DNA of 54,147 nt from Planctomycetota bacterium (GTDB lineage Bacteria > Planctomycetota > SZUA-567). Of this stretch, positions 7,928 to 15,354 are shown piece by piece. Where the stretch lies: contig JAISJR010000065.1 in assembly GCA_031261425.1 (NCBI GenBank), positions 1-54,147 on the forward strand. Reading direction: 5' to 3'. Position numbers and translations under genes: made by a program. The notes beneath the pieces are model-generated. The model did not search any database. It was given only the letters and a program-made list of their open reading frames with translations, and was not told the DNA's origin. Numbering within the stretch: position 1 is the stretch's first letter; every line of letters begins with the position of its first letter.

Positions 7928-9070
7928 ATGGCTCAAATTATCGCTACCGAAGACCTGCCTGTCGTTGCCGGTTCGTCGGCGGTGGCGTTTAACATTCCCG
8001 ACCTGAAAGCGACGGCGGCGAAAATCATTCGCGCCGCGAAAGGCGTCGCCGACCAGCGCATCAACGAAGCCAACCGCCAAGCCGCCGAAAAAGAAAAAGC
8101 CGCCTACGCCAAAGGATTGGAAAAAGGCGAAGCCGAAGGGTTGAAAAAAGGCGAAGCCGCCGGACGCGCCGCCGGCGAAAAAGCCGCGCGCGACGAATTT
8201 ACCAAAAGCGTCGCCTCGGTCGCCGCCGCCCTGAAAGCGTCCCTCGCCGAACTGAATCAGCGCAAAACCCAACTGCAAGCCGACGCCGAAACGGATTTAT
8301 TGCATCTCGCGCTGGCGATTGCCCGCCGCGTCGCGCGCCGCGAATTGACCGTCAATCCGGCGGCGATAATGCCGAGCGTGCAGGAGGCGATTGGACTGTG
8401 CAACAACCGGAGCGACGTAACCTTGCGCTTAAATCCCGCCGATGTCGCGGCGGTCGAAAATGAAATACCGGCGTTGCAAGGCGTCTTCAACGATTTGGGA
8501 CGAGTGAATGTCGTCGGCGACGACAACATTGAGCGCGGCGGCGTGCTGTTGACCAACCGCCAAAGCACGGTGAATTTGCAATTGGCGGAACAATTCGCGG
8601 CGCTGGCGCGCGCGCTGACCGGCGGCGAACACGACCCGTTTAACGACGCAAGTTTTTCTGGCGCAAGTTTTTCGAGCGAGATTCTCTCGAACGAAAATTT
8701 TTCGGCGGCGAGTTCGCCGCCTGCCAATCTTGCGCCGTCGCCCGCCGTCGAGGCAACGTCGCCGCCGCCCGCCAATCCGTCGCCGGAAGCGTCGCCCGCG
8801 CCGACAAACGCGGCGCCGAGCGCCGCGCCGACGCAAGCGGAGGCAACGCCGCCGCCGCAACCCTCAATTGAAACGCCCGCGTCAGCGGCGCCGACGGCGC
8901 GACCGGTGCCGCCGAATCCGTTGGAGCAAACATTCACGGACACGCCGGTGAACGCGCTCCCGCCAAAAAACTCGGCGACAATGTCGTTGAGCGGTTTGAA
9001 AAGTTTGAGCGATTTAACCGGCGATGAAAAAACCGAAGCGGCAATCAACGCCGCGTTGCGGGGCGAGTAA
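7928..9070 (+). CDS. fliH: Flagellar export regulator FliH with long Pro/Ala-rich tail
   Basis: 380 residues. The central part contains the glycine-spaced helix typical of FliH (YAKGLEKGEAEGLKKGEAAG, about 58-77). The FliH/HrpE-type domain follows (about 105-225; DLLHLALAIARRVARREL, VTLRLNPADV, RGGVLLTNRQS). FliH holds and restrains the export ATPase FliI at the flagellar secretion gate. The last 150 residues are Pro/Ala/Ser/Thr low complexity, ending in SLSGLKSLSDLTGDEKTEA; this tail is unusual, as most FliH proteins are 220-280 residues. No fliI follows. Confidence 0.88.
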   Translation: MAQIIATEDLPVVAGSSAVAFNIPDLKATAAKIIRAAKGVADQRINEANRQAAEKEKAAYAKGLEKGEAEGLKKGEAAGRAAGEKAARDEFTKSVASVAAALKASLAELNQRKTQLQADAETDLLHLALAIARRVARRELTVNPAAIMPSVQEAIGLCNNRSDVTLRLNPADVAAVENEIPALQGVFNDLGRVNVVGDDNIERGGVLLTNRQSTVNLQLAEQFAALARALTGGEHDPFNDASFSGASFSSEILSNENFSAASSPPANLAPSPAVEATSPPPANPSPEASPAPTNAAPSAAPTQAEATPPPQPSIETPASAAPTARPVPPNPLEQTFTDTPVNALPPKNSATMSLSGLKSLSDLTGDEKTEAAINAALRGE

Positions 9071-9135
9071 GAGCAATTACGAATTGAAAATTACGAATTA
9101 CGAATGATGAAATTTGATTTAACTTATTTCCAAGC

Positions 9136-9176
9136 GCCCACCCACGCCTTAAAAGGCGTGGCAATTGAATAGAACG
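9136..9176 (+). repeat. E-type repeat, copy 1
   Basis: CACGCCTTAAAAGGCGTGG is a perfect small hairpin followed by CAATTGAATAGAACGC. Related copies are at 29060, 48971 (inverted) and 49118. The preceding bases (9073-9120) are a partial A-type arm. Confidence 0.85.
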
Positions 9177-9207
9177 CCCCGCAAGTATTGGCGCAAATTA
9201 TCCGCGC

Positions 9208-9672
9208 CTATCGACTCACAAACTCCGCGCCGCGTTCAGGCAAAACTTTTAGCGCCGTCAGCGCGAGATACAAATACGGCGCGTCGGCATCGGAATGTTC
9301 CGTCAAAATTCCAATCGCCTCGACCCAATCATTCTCATTGGGAAACGGCGGCGCGGCGGCGCCGTCCCACCGGATCACCAATCCCGCCATGCCGTCATTG
9401 CCGCAACAGCCCGGACTATGGCGAAACACGAAGCACGGCGCGTCGGGTTCTTCATTCGACCGCGCAAAAATGCCCGCCACTTTCAGCGTCTTGCCGAGAT
9501 AGTCCGCCGGATTCAAATAGACATCATTCACCTGCGCCAAAAATAATTTTTCTTTGATTTCGATAACCGCCGCCGGCGCGTCCGTTCTCGCGTTCACGAA
9601 AGCGGCGCCGGCGACTAACGCGAAACCGGCAATCAATCCGCCTCCCCACATTTTATTTCGCCATCTCGACAT
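9208..9672 (-). CDS. Exported DUF1980/TIGR03943-like protein of the metal-uptake operon
   Basis: 154 residues with an N-terminal membrane or signal segment (about 8-28). The body contains VYLNPADYLGKTLKVAGI and the paired-cysteine segment RHSPGCCGNDGMAGLVIRW, resembling the C-terminal part of the YcgQ/TIGR03943 family often found beside zinc transporters. Its biochemical role is not established. The start overlaps the permease gene by 20 bases and has GGAGGAG upstream, so the two are likely translated together. Confidence 0.6.
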   Translation of the reverse strand: MSRWRNKMWGGGLIAGFALVAGAAFVNARTDAPAAVIEIKEKLFLAQVNDVYLNPADYLGKTLKVAGIFARSNEEPDAPCFVFRHSPGCCGNDGMAGLVIRWDGAAAPPFPNENDWVEAIGILTEHSDADAPYLYLALTALKVLPERGAEFVSR

Positions 9673-10498
9673 AGTTTCTCCTCCGCGTCAGCGCCCATTG
9701 AATTACGGAAAAAATCCCGAAACAAAAAATGTTCATCAGCACCACGCCGGCGCCGGTCGGCGTGTTGTAAAAATACGAAATCGTTACGCCGCTAAAAAAA
9801 CAAATCAATGACACCGCCGCCGCGCCGAGCGTTACCGTGAGAAATTTTTTGCCCACGCGCATCACGGTCAGCGCCGGAAAAATTATCAGCGCCGAAATCA
9901 GCATCGCGCCCATCAGGCGCATCCCCAGCACAATCGTCAGCGCGGTCAACAACGCGAGCAACAAATTGAAGCCGCCGACGCGAACGCCGGTGGCGCGGGC
10001 AAACGTTTCGTCAAAGGTAATCGCGAAAATTTGATGATAAAACAGCGCGAATAAAATCAGCACCGTCGCCGACAACGCGACGCTTAAATACACGTCGGTT
10101 TTGCTCATCGCCAAAATACTGCCGAAAAGATAATTGCAAACGTCGGTATTCATTCCCGTGGTCAACGAAATCACGACGACGCCGACCGCGAGCGAACTCG
10201 TCGAAATCAACGCAATCGCCGCGTCGCCTTTGATGCGACTATTCGCGTTCAGGCGCAACAACAAAAACGCCGCCGCCACGGTAACCGGCATCGCGACGGT
10301 CAACGGCGCGACATTCAGCGCCGCCGCCACCGCGAGCGCGCCGAAACCGACGTGCGACAAGCCGTCGCCAATCATCGAATAACGTTTCAACACGAGTCCG
10401 ACGCCGAGCATCGACGCGCACAGCGACACCAACGCGCCGACCACCAACGCGCGAACCAGAAACGAGAGCGCGAACATTTCACTGAGCGATTCCCACAT
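9653..10498 (-). CDS. Zinc/manganese ABC transporter permease (ZnuB/MntB type)
   Basis: 281 residues, with about eight hydrophobic segments of the ABC-3 permease family. Characteristic pieces are LGVGLVLKRYSMIGDGLSH near the front and LGMRLMGAMLISALIIFPA in the second half. It forms the membrane channel for metal delivered by the upstream solute-binding protein. The ATG at 10498 has AAAGGAT upstream; a longer open frame to 10555 lacks one. The partner ATPase gene is absent here, so it must lie elsewhere or be shared. Confidence 0.9.
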   Translation of the reverse strand: MWESLSEMFALSFLVRALVVGALVSLCASMLGVGLVLKRYSMIGDGLSHVGFGALAVAAALNVAPLTVAMPVTVAAAFLLLRLNANSRIKGDAAIALISTSSLAVGVVVISLTTGMNTDVCNYLFGSILAMSKTDVYLSVALSATVLILFALFYHQIFAITFDETFARATGVRVGGFNLLLALLTALTIVLGMRLMGAMLISALIIFPALTVMRVGKKFLTVTLGAAAVSLICFFSGVTISYFYNTPTGAGVVLMNIFCFGIFSVIQWALTRRRNYVEMAK

Positions 10499-10797
10499 TT
10501 TTATCCTTTCGCCGGGAAAGAGGGGGACTTGGATTAACTTAAAAATTGAACTCAATTTTACTTAATTAAAAATTAAAAATTGTGGTTGTCGCTTCGCTCC
10601 GCAATTTTAATGGAGCGAAGCGACTGCCGATATTTGTAATTTTTAATTCCGATATGACCCAGTTCACTCTTTAAATTAAACGACTATAACAAAATAGTCG
10701 TTCGTGAAATTTCGTGTATTTCGTGGTCAAAAAGGGTGTCCAAGCACGAAAATAATTCGGGACGCGCGTTAAGGCGCGTCCCGCCGGGAACCGATTT
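10499..10797. other. Spacer with an A-type repeat, small hairpins and a TTCGTG repeat
   Basis: No gene seen. An A-type copy at 10562-10650 has the inner palindrome GTCGCTTCGCTCC/GGAGCGAAGCGAC. A hairpin ACGACTAT/ATAGTCGT lies at 10680-10701. A nine-base-period TTCGTGTATTTCGTGG stretch covers 10700-10727, with an inverted relative at 14094. Confidence 0.7.
10759..10782 (-). terminator. Possible terminator after znuA-like gene
   Basis: GGGACGCGC/GCGCGTCCC forms a strong hairpin 16 bases beyond the stop of the solute-binding protein gene. In the minus direction it is followed by GAATTATTTT, a poor T-tract, so it may only be a stabilising stem. Confidence 0.4.
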
Positions 10798-11715
10798 TTA
10801 CTCCAACGCCGCGCGTAAATTTTTCAGGTTTTGCCGCATCAAATCGAGATACGTTACGCCGCTCAACCATTCTTTTTTGCCGATATTGTGGCAAGCGTGG
10901 AACAAAAGTTTTTTGGCGCCGGTGGCTTCGACGATGGTGTCCGCCATTTTTTGATTGGACATTTCGAGATAAAAAACCACCGGAATTTTTTCGTCGCGGA
11001 CTTTACGCATCAAAAACGCCACCGTTTTCGCGCTCGCCTCGGTCTCCGTCGAACAGCCCGGAAACGCCGCGAAATACTTCAGCCCGTAAGCATCGACGAA
11101 ATAGCGAAACGGAAACCGGTCGCCGAAAATCAAAACTTTTCGCTTGCCGTTTTTGACCGCTTCGGCGAAATCGGCGTCCAATTGGTCGAGTTGCGCCGCA
11201 TATGCCGCCGTCCGCTCGCGATAAAAATCCGCGCTGGCGGCGTCGAGTTCGCACAACGCCGCGCTAATCGCTTGCGCGATTTTTTTCGCGTTGCGCGGCG
11301 AAGTCCACACATGCTCGTCGTATTCGACTTCCTCCTCGGCTTCGGCTTGCATTCCTTCGACGGTTTCCTCGGCGACGGGTTCGACGATTTCCATCATCGA
11401 GAGCGCCTTAAACTTTTTGCCGTCGAGCGACTGCAACACGGACTTAATCCACGTGTCGGACTCGCCGCCGCCATAGATAAACAAATCGCTTTTTTGAATG
11501 GCGATGAGGTCTTGCGGCGTCGGCTCAAACGAATGGCTTTCGGCGCCGGGCGGCAACAGCATTTTGAGTTCGACGCGGTCGCCGCCGACGGCGCGGGCGA
11601 AATCGTAAGGCGGGAAAATCGTGGTTACCACCGAGATTTTTGGCTCCGCGCCGCGCGCGAAACCGGCGGCGAGCAATAAAAACACCATAAAAACGCGAGA
11701 AAATAAGTTGTTCAT
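10798..11715 (-). CDS. znuA: Zinc/manganese solute-binding protein (ZnuA/TroA type)
   Basis: 305 residues with a signal peptide (about 1-22, ending FARGAE). The body is the TroA/ZnuA fold: VVTTIFPPYDFARAVGGD, LLPPGAESHSFEPTP (metal-binding His), the acidic stretch EAEEEVEYDEHVWTSP with another His, and the second half VVFYLEMSNQKMADTIVEATG. The cluster VEGMQAEAEEEVEYDEH replaces the His-rich loop of many zinc binders. The ATG has GGAGG directly upstream. It captures metal in the periplasm for the permease downstream. Confidence 0.9.
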   Translation of the reverse strand: MNNLFSRVFMVFLLLAAGFARGAEPKISVVTTIFPPYDFARAVGGDRVELKMLLPPGAESHSFEPTPQDLIAIQKSDLFIYGGGESDTWIKSVLQSLDGKKFKALSMMEIVEPVAEETVEGMQAEAEEEVEYDEHVWTSPRNAKKIAQAISAALCELDAASADFYRERTAAYAAQLDQLDADFAEAVKNGKRKVLIFGDRFPFRYFVDAYGLKYFAAFPGCSTETEASAKTVAFLMRKVRDEKIPVVFYLEMSNQKMADTIVEATGAKKLLFHACHNIGKKEWLSGVTYLDLMRQNLKNLRAALE

Positions 11716-11805
11716 AAAACCTCCGAATTAAAAACGGGAAAAAGACCCGAATCAACCGTGAACGGTTAATTCTTGATTTTGAACGCGGGCTTTTTGACGA
11801 GGCGG

Positions 11806-12093
11806 TTAAACGGTGAGTTGGACGTTGAGCGCGACCGGCGTGAGCGGCGTGAAATCGCGGCGGCGCGGCGCGGTCGGGATTTGCCGCGCGACGACGAGCG
11901 AAGAAAACGCGAAAATAATCGCGGCGGTGAAACCGCTTAAAAGTTGTTGCGCGGCGGCAAGTTGCCAGCAAATCGGGCAATCGGCGCCGGAACAATCGTG
12001 TTCGTGCGGCGCCGCCGTCGTTAGCGACAACATCGCGGCGACCGCCAAACCGGCAAGAAGCAGTTTTTTTCGCGTGGACATTGATGGTTTCAT
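11806..12093 (-). CDS. Small His/Cys-containing membrane protein upstream of znuA
   Basis: 95 residues. A signal or membrane segment (about 9-28) is followed by HEHDCSGADCPICWQ, a compact His/Cys cluster that looks able to hold a metal. A second hydrophobic segment (about 52-70) precedes a short polar tail. Small proteins with an HxHDCxGxxCPxC stretch occur next to zinc transport genes in other bacteria. Its place at the head of this set suggests metal binding or sensing, which is inference. The ATG at 12081 is an alternative start. Confidence 0.6.
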   Translation of the reverse strand: MKPSMSTRKKLLLAGLAVAAMLSLTTAAPHEHDCSGADCPICWQLAAAQQLLSGFTAAIIFAFSSLVVARQIPTAPRRRDFTPLTPVALNVQLTV

Positions 12094-12190
12094 CAGGTAA
12101 ATTTTTTCGACGCGGCGCCGAGCGGCGATTTTTAATTCGCCTCGCGCGGCTTGCGGGTTAACGCGGGCAGTTCGCGGACGTAGCGCTCTT

Positions 12191-13381
12191 TTACGTCAGC
12201 GCGAAAAACAGCCACGACAGCGCCAGCAAGCCGGCGGCGGTATAGGCGATATTCCGCCATTTGCGGGCGTCGTCGCGCCAGCGCCAGGCGTCGCCGTCGC
12301 CGAAAGCGGGCGCGGCGGGCGCGCGGCGGCGGCGCAATTTTTCGAGCGCCGCGAACAATTCGTCGTAGGACTGATAGCGGTTTTGCGGGTCTTTGCTCAT
12401 CATTTTATTGAGCATTTGCGTCAACTCGCGCGGCGCCTGCGCATTGATTTCGTTCAACGGCGGCGGCGGCTCGGCGATGTGCGACGCCAACACCGCCGAA
12501 CACGTCCCGTTGAACGGCGTTTGTCCCGAAACCATATGATAAAACGTCGCGCCCAAACTATAAATATCGCTACGGAAATCGAGATTTTTTTCGCCGTTCG
12601 CCGCCTCCGGCGAAATGTAGTCCGGCGTCCCCAACACCTCGCCGGGCGTAACCGCGCCGACCGTCCAAATGACCGACTCCAACGAACTTTTCACAAAGCC
12701 GAAATCGCCGAGTTTCGCCACGCCTTTTTTGGTTACGATGATGTTGCTCGGCTTCACGTCGCGATGCACGATTTTCTTTTCGGCGAGATACTGCAACGCG
12801 CCCGCCGTTTGCGCGATAATCGTAATCGCTTCGCTCAACTCCAACCGCCCGCGCCGGAAAATCATTTTCTCGACCGTTTCGCCATCGACAAATTCCATCG
12901 AATAATACAACTGGTTTTGATGCCGCCCGACATCAATCACCTGAATCAAATTCGGGTGCGACAACCGTCCGACGAGCCGCGCCTCGACTAAAAAACGGTT
13001 GCGAAATTCGGCGTCCGACATCCATTTTTCGTGCAAAACTTTGAGCGCGACGAGCCGCCCGATGCTGATTTGTTTCGCTTTATAGACGACGCCGAGACCG
13101 CCCTCGCCGACCGTTTCGATAATTTCGTAGTTGCCGATTTTGCGCGCGCGATTTTCATAGTCGCGCAACAGCCGCTCGCGCGCCTTGCCAATCGCCCAGA
13201 TTTGCGTTTCGGACAAAATATCTTCGTGCCGCAAAATTTCTTCCGGCTTATGCGGCGCCTGCCCCATCGCGATTTGGGCTTGCATCGTCTGGCGCACGCC
13301 ATCGACTTGCTCCCGCGTCAGCAACTTGTGCGCCACCGCGACGGTCAGGAAATCATAGTTGTTGTCGTTGTAGTCGGACAT
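12191..13381 (-). CDS. Membrane-anchored Ser/Thr protein kinase (Hanks type)
   Basis: 396 residues. A helical N-terminal domain (about 8-75) precedes the kinase domain (about 85-345). It shows the glycine loop GEGGLGVVY, catalytic Lys114 (VALKVL), HRDVKPSN with Asp208, DFG at 226-228 and a ISPEA activation-loop end. A C-terminal membrane helix (IAYTAAGLLALSWLFFAL) anchors it with the kinase in the cytoplasm. I chose the ATG at 13381 because the upstream codons are translated repeat DNA. It lies directly behind a phosphatase gene, so the two probably act on common substrates. Confidence 0.92.
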   Translation of the reverse strand: MSDYNDNNYDFLTVAVAHKLLTREQVDGVRQTMQAQIAMGQAPHKPEEILRHEDILSETQIWAIGKARERLLRDYENRARKIGNYEIIETVGEGGLGVVYKAKQISIGRLVALKVLHEKWMSDAEFRNRFLVEARLVGRLSHPNLIQVIDVGRHQNQLYYSMEFVDGETVEKMIFRRGRLELSEAITIIAQTAGALQYLAEKKIVHRDVKPSNIIVTKKGVAKLGDFGFVKSSLESVIWTVGAVTPGEVLGTPDYISPEAANGEKNLDFRSDIYSLGATFYHMVSGQTPFNGTCSAVLASHIAEPPPPLNEINAQAPRELTQMLNKMMSKDPQNRYQSYDELFAALEKLRRRRAPAAPAFGDGDAWRWRDDARKWRNIAYTAAGLLALSWLFFALT

Positions 13382-13390
13382 TTTTGTTGC

Positions 13391-13505
13391 GAGGGAAAAG
13401 GTGAAAGGGAAAAGGGAAAAGAGTAGAAATTTCTCGTCTCTATCCGCTTTTCCCTCTTCCCTTTTCTCTCTTCCCTTTTCCCTCTTCCCTTTTCCCTTTT
13501 CTCTC
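13391..13505. repeat. C-type heptad inverted repeat (GGGAAAA/TTTTCCC arms)
   Basis: Left arm 13391-13422 (GGGAAAAGG units) and right arm 13447-13505 (TTCCCTC, TTCCCTT, TTCTCTC units) are inverted and have period 7. The right arm is inside the end of the phosphatase gene. Confidence 0.85.
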
Positions 13506-13952
13506 GCCGTTGTAAAAATCCCGCACGCATTGTTCTTGTTCCGGCGTTTCAATCGAGCCCGGGCGGATGGCGCGAATGGCGCTGACGGCTTGTTCGGCGG
13601 TTTCGCCGAGCGCGACCAAATAGCAGGCGAGCATCGTGCCGGTGCGCCCGTAACCGCCGGCGCAATGCACGGCGACGGCGCGGTCTTGCGCGTTTTGTTC
13701 CTGAATAAATTTGACCAACGCGGCGATTTGCGCCGGTTGCGGCGGCGTGAAATCCGGCACCGGCAGGTGCAAATAAGCCATTTCGGCGGCGGCGACGGCG
13801 GCGGCGTCCAACGGCTCTTCGGTCAGCGACACGAGCGCGGCGATTTTCTGCCGCCGGAGTTGCAACAACTCGCCGGCTAACGGCGAAATCATTCCGGGCA
13901 AACCCATTCCGGCAAGTTTGCCCGGAATCACAAAGGAAAAATTAAACGGCAT
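13440..13952 (-). CDS. Dual-specificity/tyrosine protein phosphatase
   Basis: 170 residues. The signature HCAGGYGRTG gives catalytic Cys97 and Arg103, and the Asp of VPDFTPP (about 67) can act as general acid. This is the compact atypical dual-specificity phosphatase fold. The real domain ends near NGER at about 150. The remaining 20 residues, rich in Lys, Arg, Glu and Gly, are encoded by the C-type repeat. The neighbouring downstream gene is a Ser/Thr kinase, a natural pair. Confidence 0.88.
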   Translation of the reverse strand: MPFNFSFVIPGKLAGMGLPGMISPLAGELLQLRRQKIAALVSLTEEPLDAAAVAAAEMAYLHLPVPDFTPPQPAQIAALVKFIQEQNAQDRAVAVHCAGGYGRTGTMLACYLVALGETAEQAVSAIRAIRPGSIETPEQEQCVRDFYNGERKGKREEGKGKREKGRGKSG

Positions 13953-14281
13953 TTTTTTATTCCGCTCCGGTCGCGTTAAAAATCTGCGGCGTATTTTACC
14001 GGTCGCCGGCGCAAAGCGTAGCGGAAATTAAAAATTACAAATTAAAAATTACGAAAGGCGCGAATTTTTACGAATAAAAAAGAGAGATTTTTTGTCCACG
14101 AATTACACGAATTACACGAAATAAAGAGCCGAAAAACGGACAAAAAAAAATTGGGAAAGCACACTACCCTTCGCTTCGCTCGGTTTGAATAGAGCAATCG
14201 CGCCGCGAATTTGCGCATCAAACTCCGCCATTTTTAATTTTTAATTTGTAATTTTTAATTGTTCTTAAAATGGCGTGTTTT
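13953..14281. other. Repeat-filled spacer
   Basis: No gene seen. It contains an A-type fragment (14030-14056), a nine-base-period stretch of ACGAATTAC units (14094-14122), GGGAAAGCACACTA followed by TTCGCTTCGCT (14153-14181, also near 29128), and the right half of an A-type element (14190-14263). Confidence 0.7.
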
Positions 14282-14776
14282 TTACGCGCGGCGGTTGATG
14301 AGGCGCGCCGGCGCGCGTTCCATTTTGCCGTGGCGGTTGTAGGTTTGGGCTTCGTCGCCGGAGTGGCGGAGCATTTCCATAAACGCCTGCGCGTGGTCCA
14401 TCGACGCTTTCAACAATTCCGTGTTGGCGCGCAGGCGCAGGCGCAATTTTTCCAACACGGTTTTCAATTTTTCGCGCGCCGCGTCGATTTCGCCGCGCCA
14501 TTCCGGCGGCAGTTTCGCCGTCAGCGCGCGCAAGGTCGGCGGCTGTTCGGCGACGGCTAATTTTGCCGCCAAGTCCGCGACCAACGCCTCGCGTTGCGGC
14601 GCTTGCGCCCGAATTTTTTCGATTAAATCGTATTCGGCGTTCAGCGACGCCTCCATCGCCGGCAAATCGCCGGTCATAATCGCCGCCCGTTTGGCGTCCG
14701 CCGCCGCGAGCATCCGCTCGTGCAACGCGACATCGGTCGTCAAAATGGCGGTCAAGGCGGCGACGGCGGTTTGCAT
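14282..14776 (-). CDS. flgN: FlgN-like flagellar chaperone
   Basis: 164 residues, almost entirely helical. The pattern LHERMLAAADAKRAAIMTGD followed by LIEKIRAQAPQREALVADL fits FlgN, the export chaperone for hook-filament junction proteins FlgK and FlgL. The C-terminal half continues as a long helix (LKTVLEKLRLRLRANTELL) and ends in an Arg-rich tail. The ATG at 14776 has GGGAGA upstream. It is downstream of a FlgJ-like gene, a common pairing. Confidence 0.75.
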   Translation of the reverse strand: MQTAVAALTAILTTDVALHERMLAAADAKRAAIMTGDLPAMEASLNAEYDLIEKIRAQAPQREALVADLAAKLAVAEQPPTLRALTAKLPPEWRGEIDAAREKLKTVLEKLRLRLRANTELLKASMDHAQAFMEMLRHSGDEAQTYNRHGKMERAPARLINRRA

Positions 14777-14789
14777 TGGTTTCTCCCGA

Positions 14790-14895
14790 TCAATTAACAA
14801 TTAACAATTAAAAATTGTGGAGTTTGATTATCAAAATATCGCTTCGCGAAAAATTGTTAATTGTTAATTGTTAATTTTCAATTGTTAATTGCTTG
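14790..14895. repeat. A-type heptad palindrome overlapping the end of flgJ
   Basis: CAATTAACAATT arms flank GTGGAGTTTGATTATC and ATCGCTTCGCGA. The arm units here are TTGTTAA rather than TTTTTAA, a subtype. The flgJ stop is inside it. Confidence 0.85.
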
Positions 14896-15219
14896 ATTCC
14901 GGTTTTTCAGCGATTGATAGACCGTTTCCCCCAAGCCGGTGCGGTCTTGGTGGGCGGCTTGGCGGGCGTATTCGTCGTAGAGCATCGTGCGAAACATTTC
15001 CTCGCCCGCGCCGCCGTTCATCAGTTCGGACTTGCCCACGCTTGCGCCCATCACTTTATACATTTGCCCGATAAACACGCCGACAAATTCGTTCGCCGAC
15101 ATTCGCAACGCCCGCTCGTCGCCCTGCGTTTTCATCCGCATCAGCGTCGCGCGGTCGGCGTTGACCGAACTGTTGGCGCGCGTCAACGCGCTCAAATTAC
15201 TAACGGCAGAATTTTCCAT
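14878..15219 (-). CDS. flgJ: Flagellar rod-binding protein, FlgJ N-domain type
   Basis: 113 residues. The core (about 40-105) is the rod-binding domain: FVGVFIGQMYKVMG, GGAGEEMFRTMLYDEYARQ and GLGETVYQSL. There is no muramidase domain, so this is the short form that caps or scaffolds rod assembly in the periplasm and needs another enzyme to open the wall. The ATG at 15219 is preferred to a longer frame. The last residues (AINN) and stop are encoded by the A-type repeat. Confidence 0.85.
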   Translation of the reverse strand: MENSAVSNLSALTRANSSVNADRATLMRMKTQGDERALRMSANEFVGVFIGQMYKVMGASVGKSELMNGGAGEEMFRTMLYDEYARQAAHQDRTGLGETVYQSLKNRNQAINN

Positions 15220-15276
15220 AATTTCCCGCTCCGCAAAGATGTTGCCGGCGTGATTGCAAAGAGGGTGCCAGAGCAA

Positions 15277-15354
15277 CAATTAACAATTAACAATTGACAA
15301 TTAACAATTTTCAAATTCCAAAATTGTGAATTGTTAATTGTCAATTGTTAATTG
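15277..15354. repeat. A-type heptad palindrome, TTGTTAA subtype, no core
   Basis: CAATTAACAATTAAC is inverted as GTTAATTGTCAATTG with only a short TTTTCAAATTCCAAAA centre. It supplies the last residues and the stop of the following minus-strand gene. Confidence 0.8.

Noticed and set aside
13382-13552. Longer N-terminus of the Ser/Thr kinase
   Set aside because: The added codons are translated heptad repeat DNA rich in Lys, Arg and Glu; the ATG at 13381 gives a normal start.
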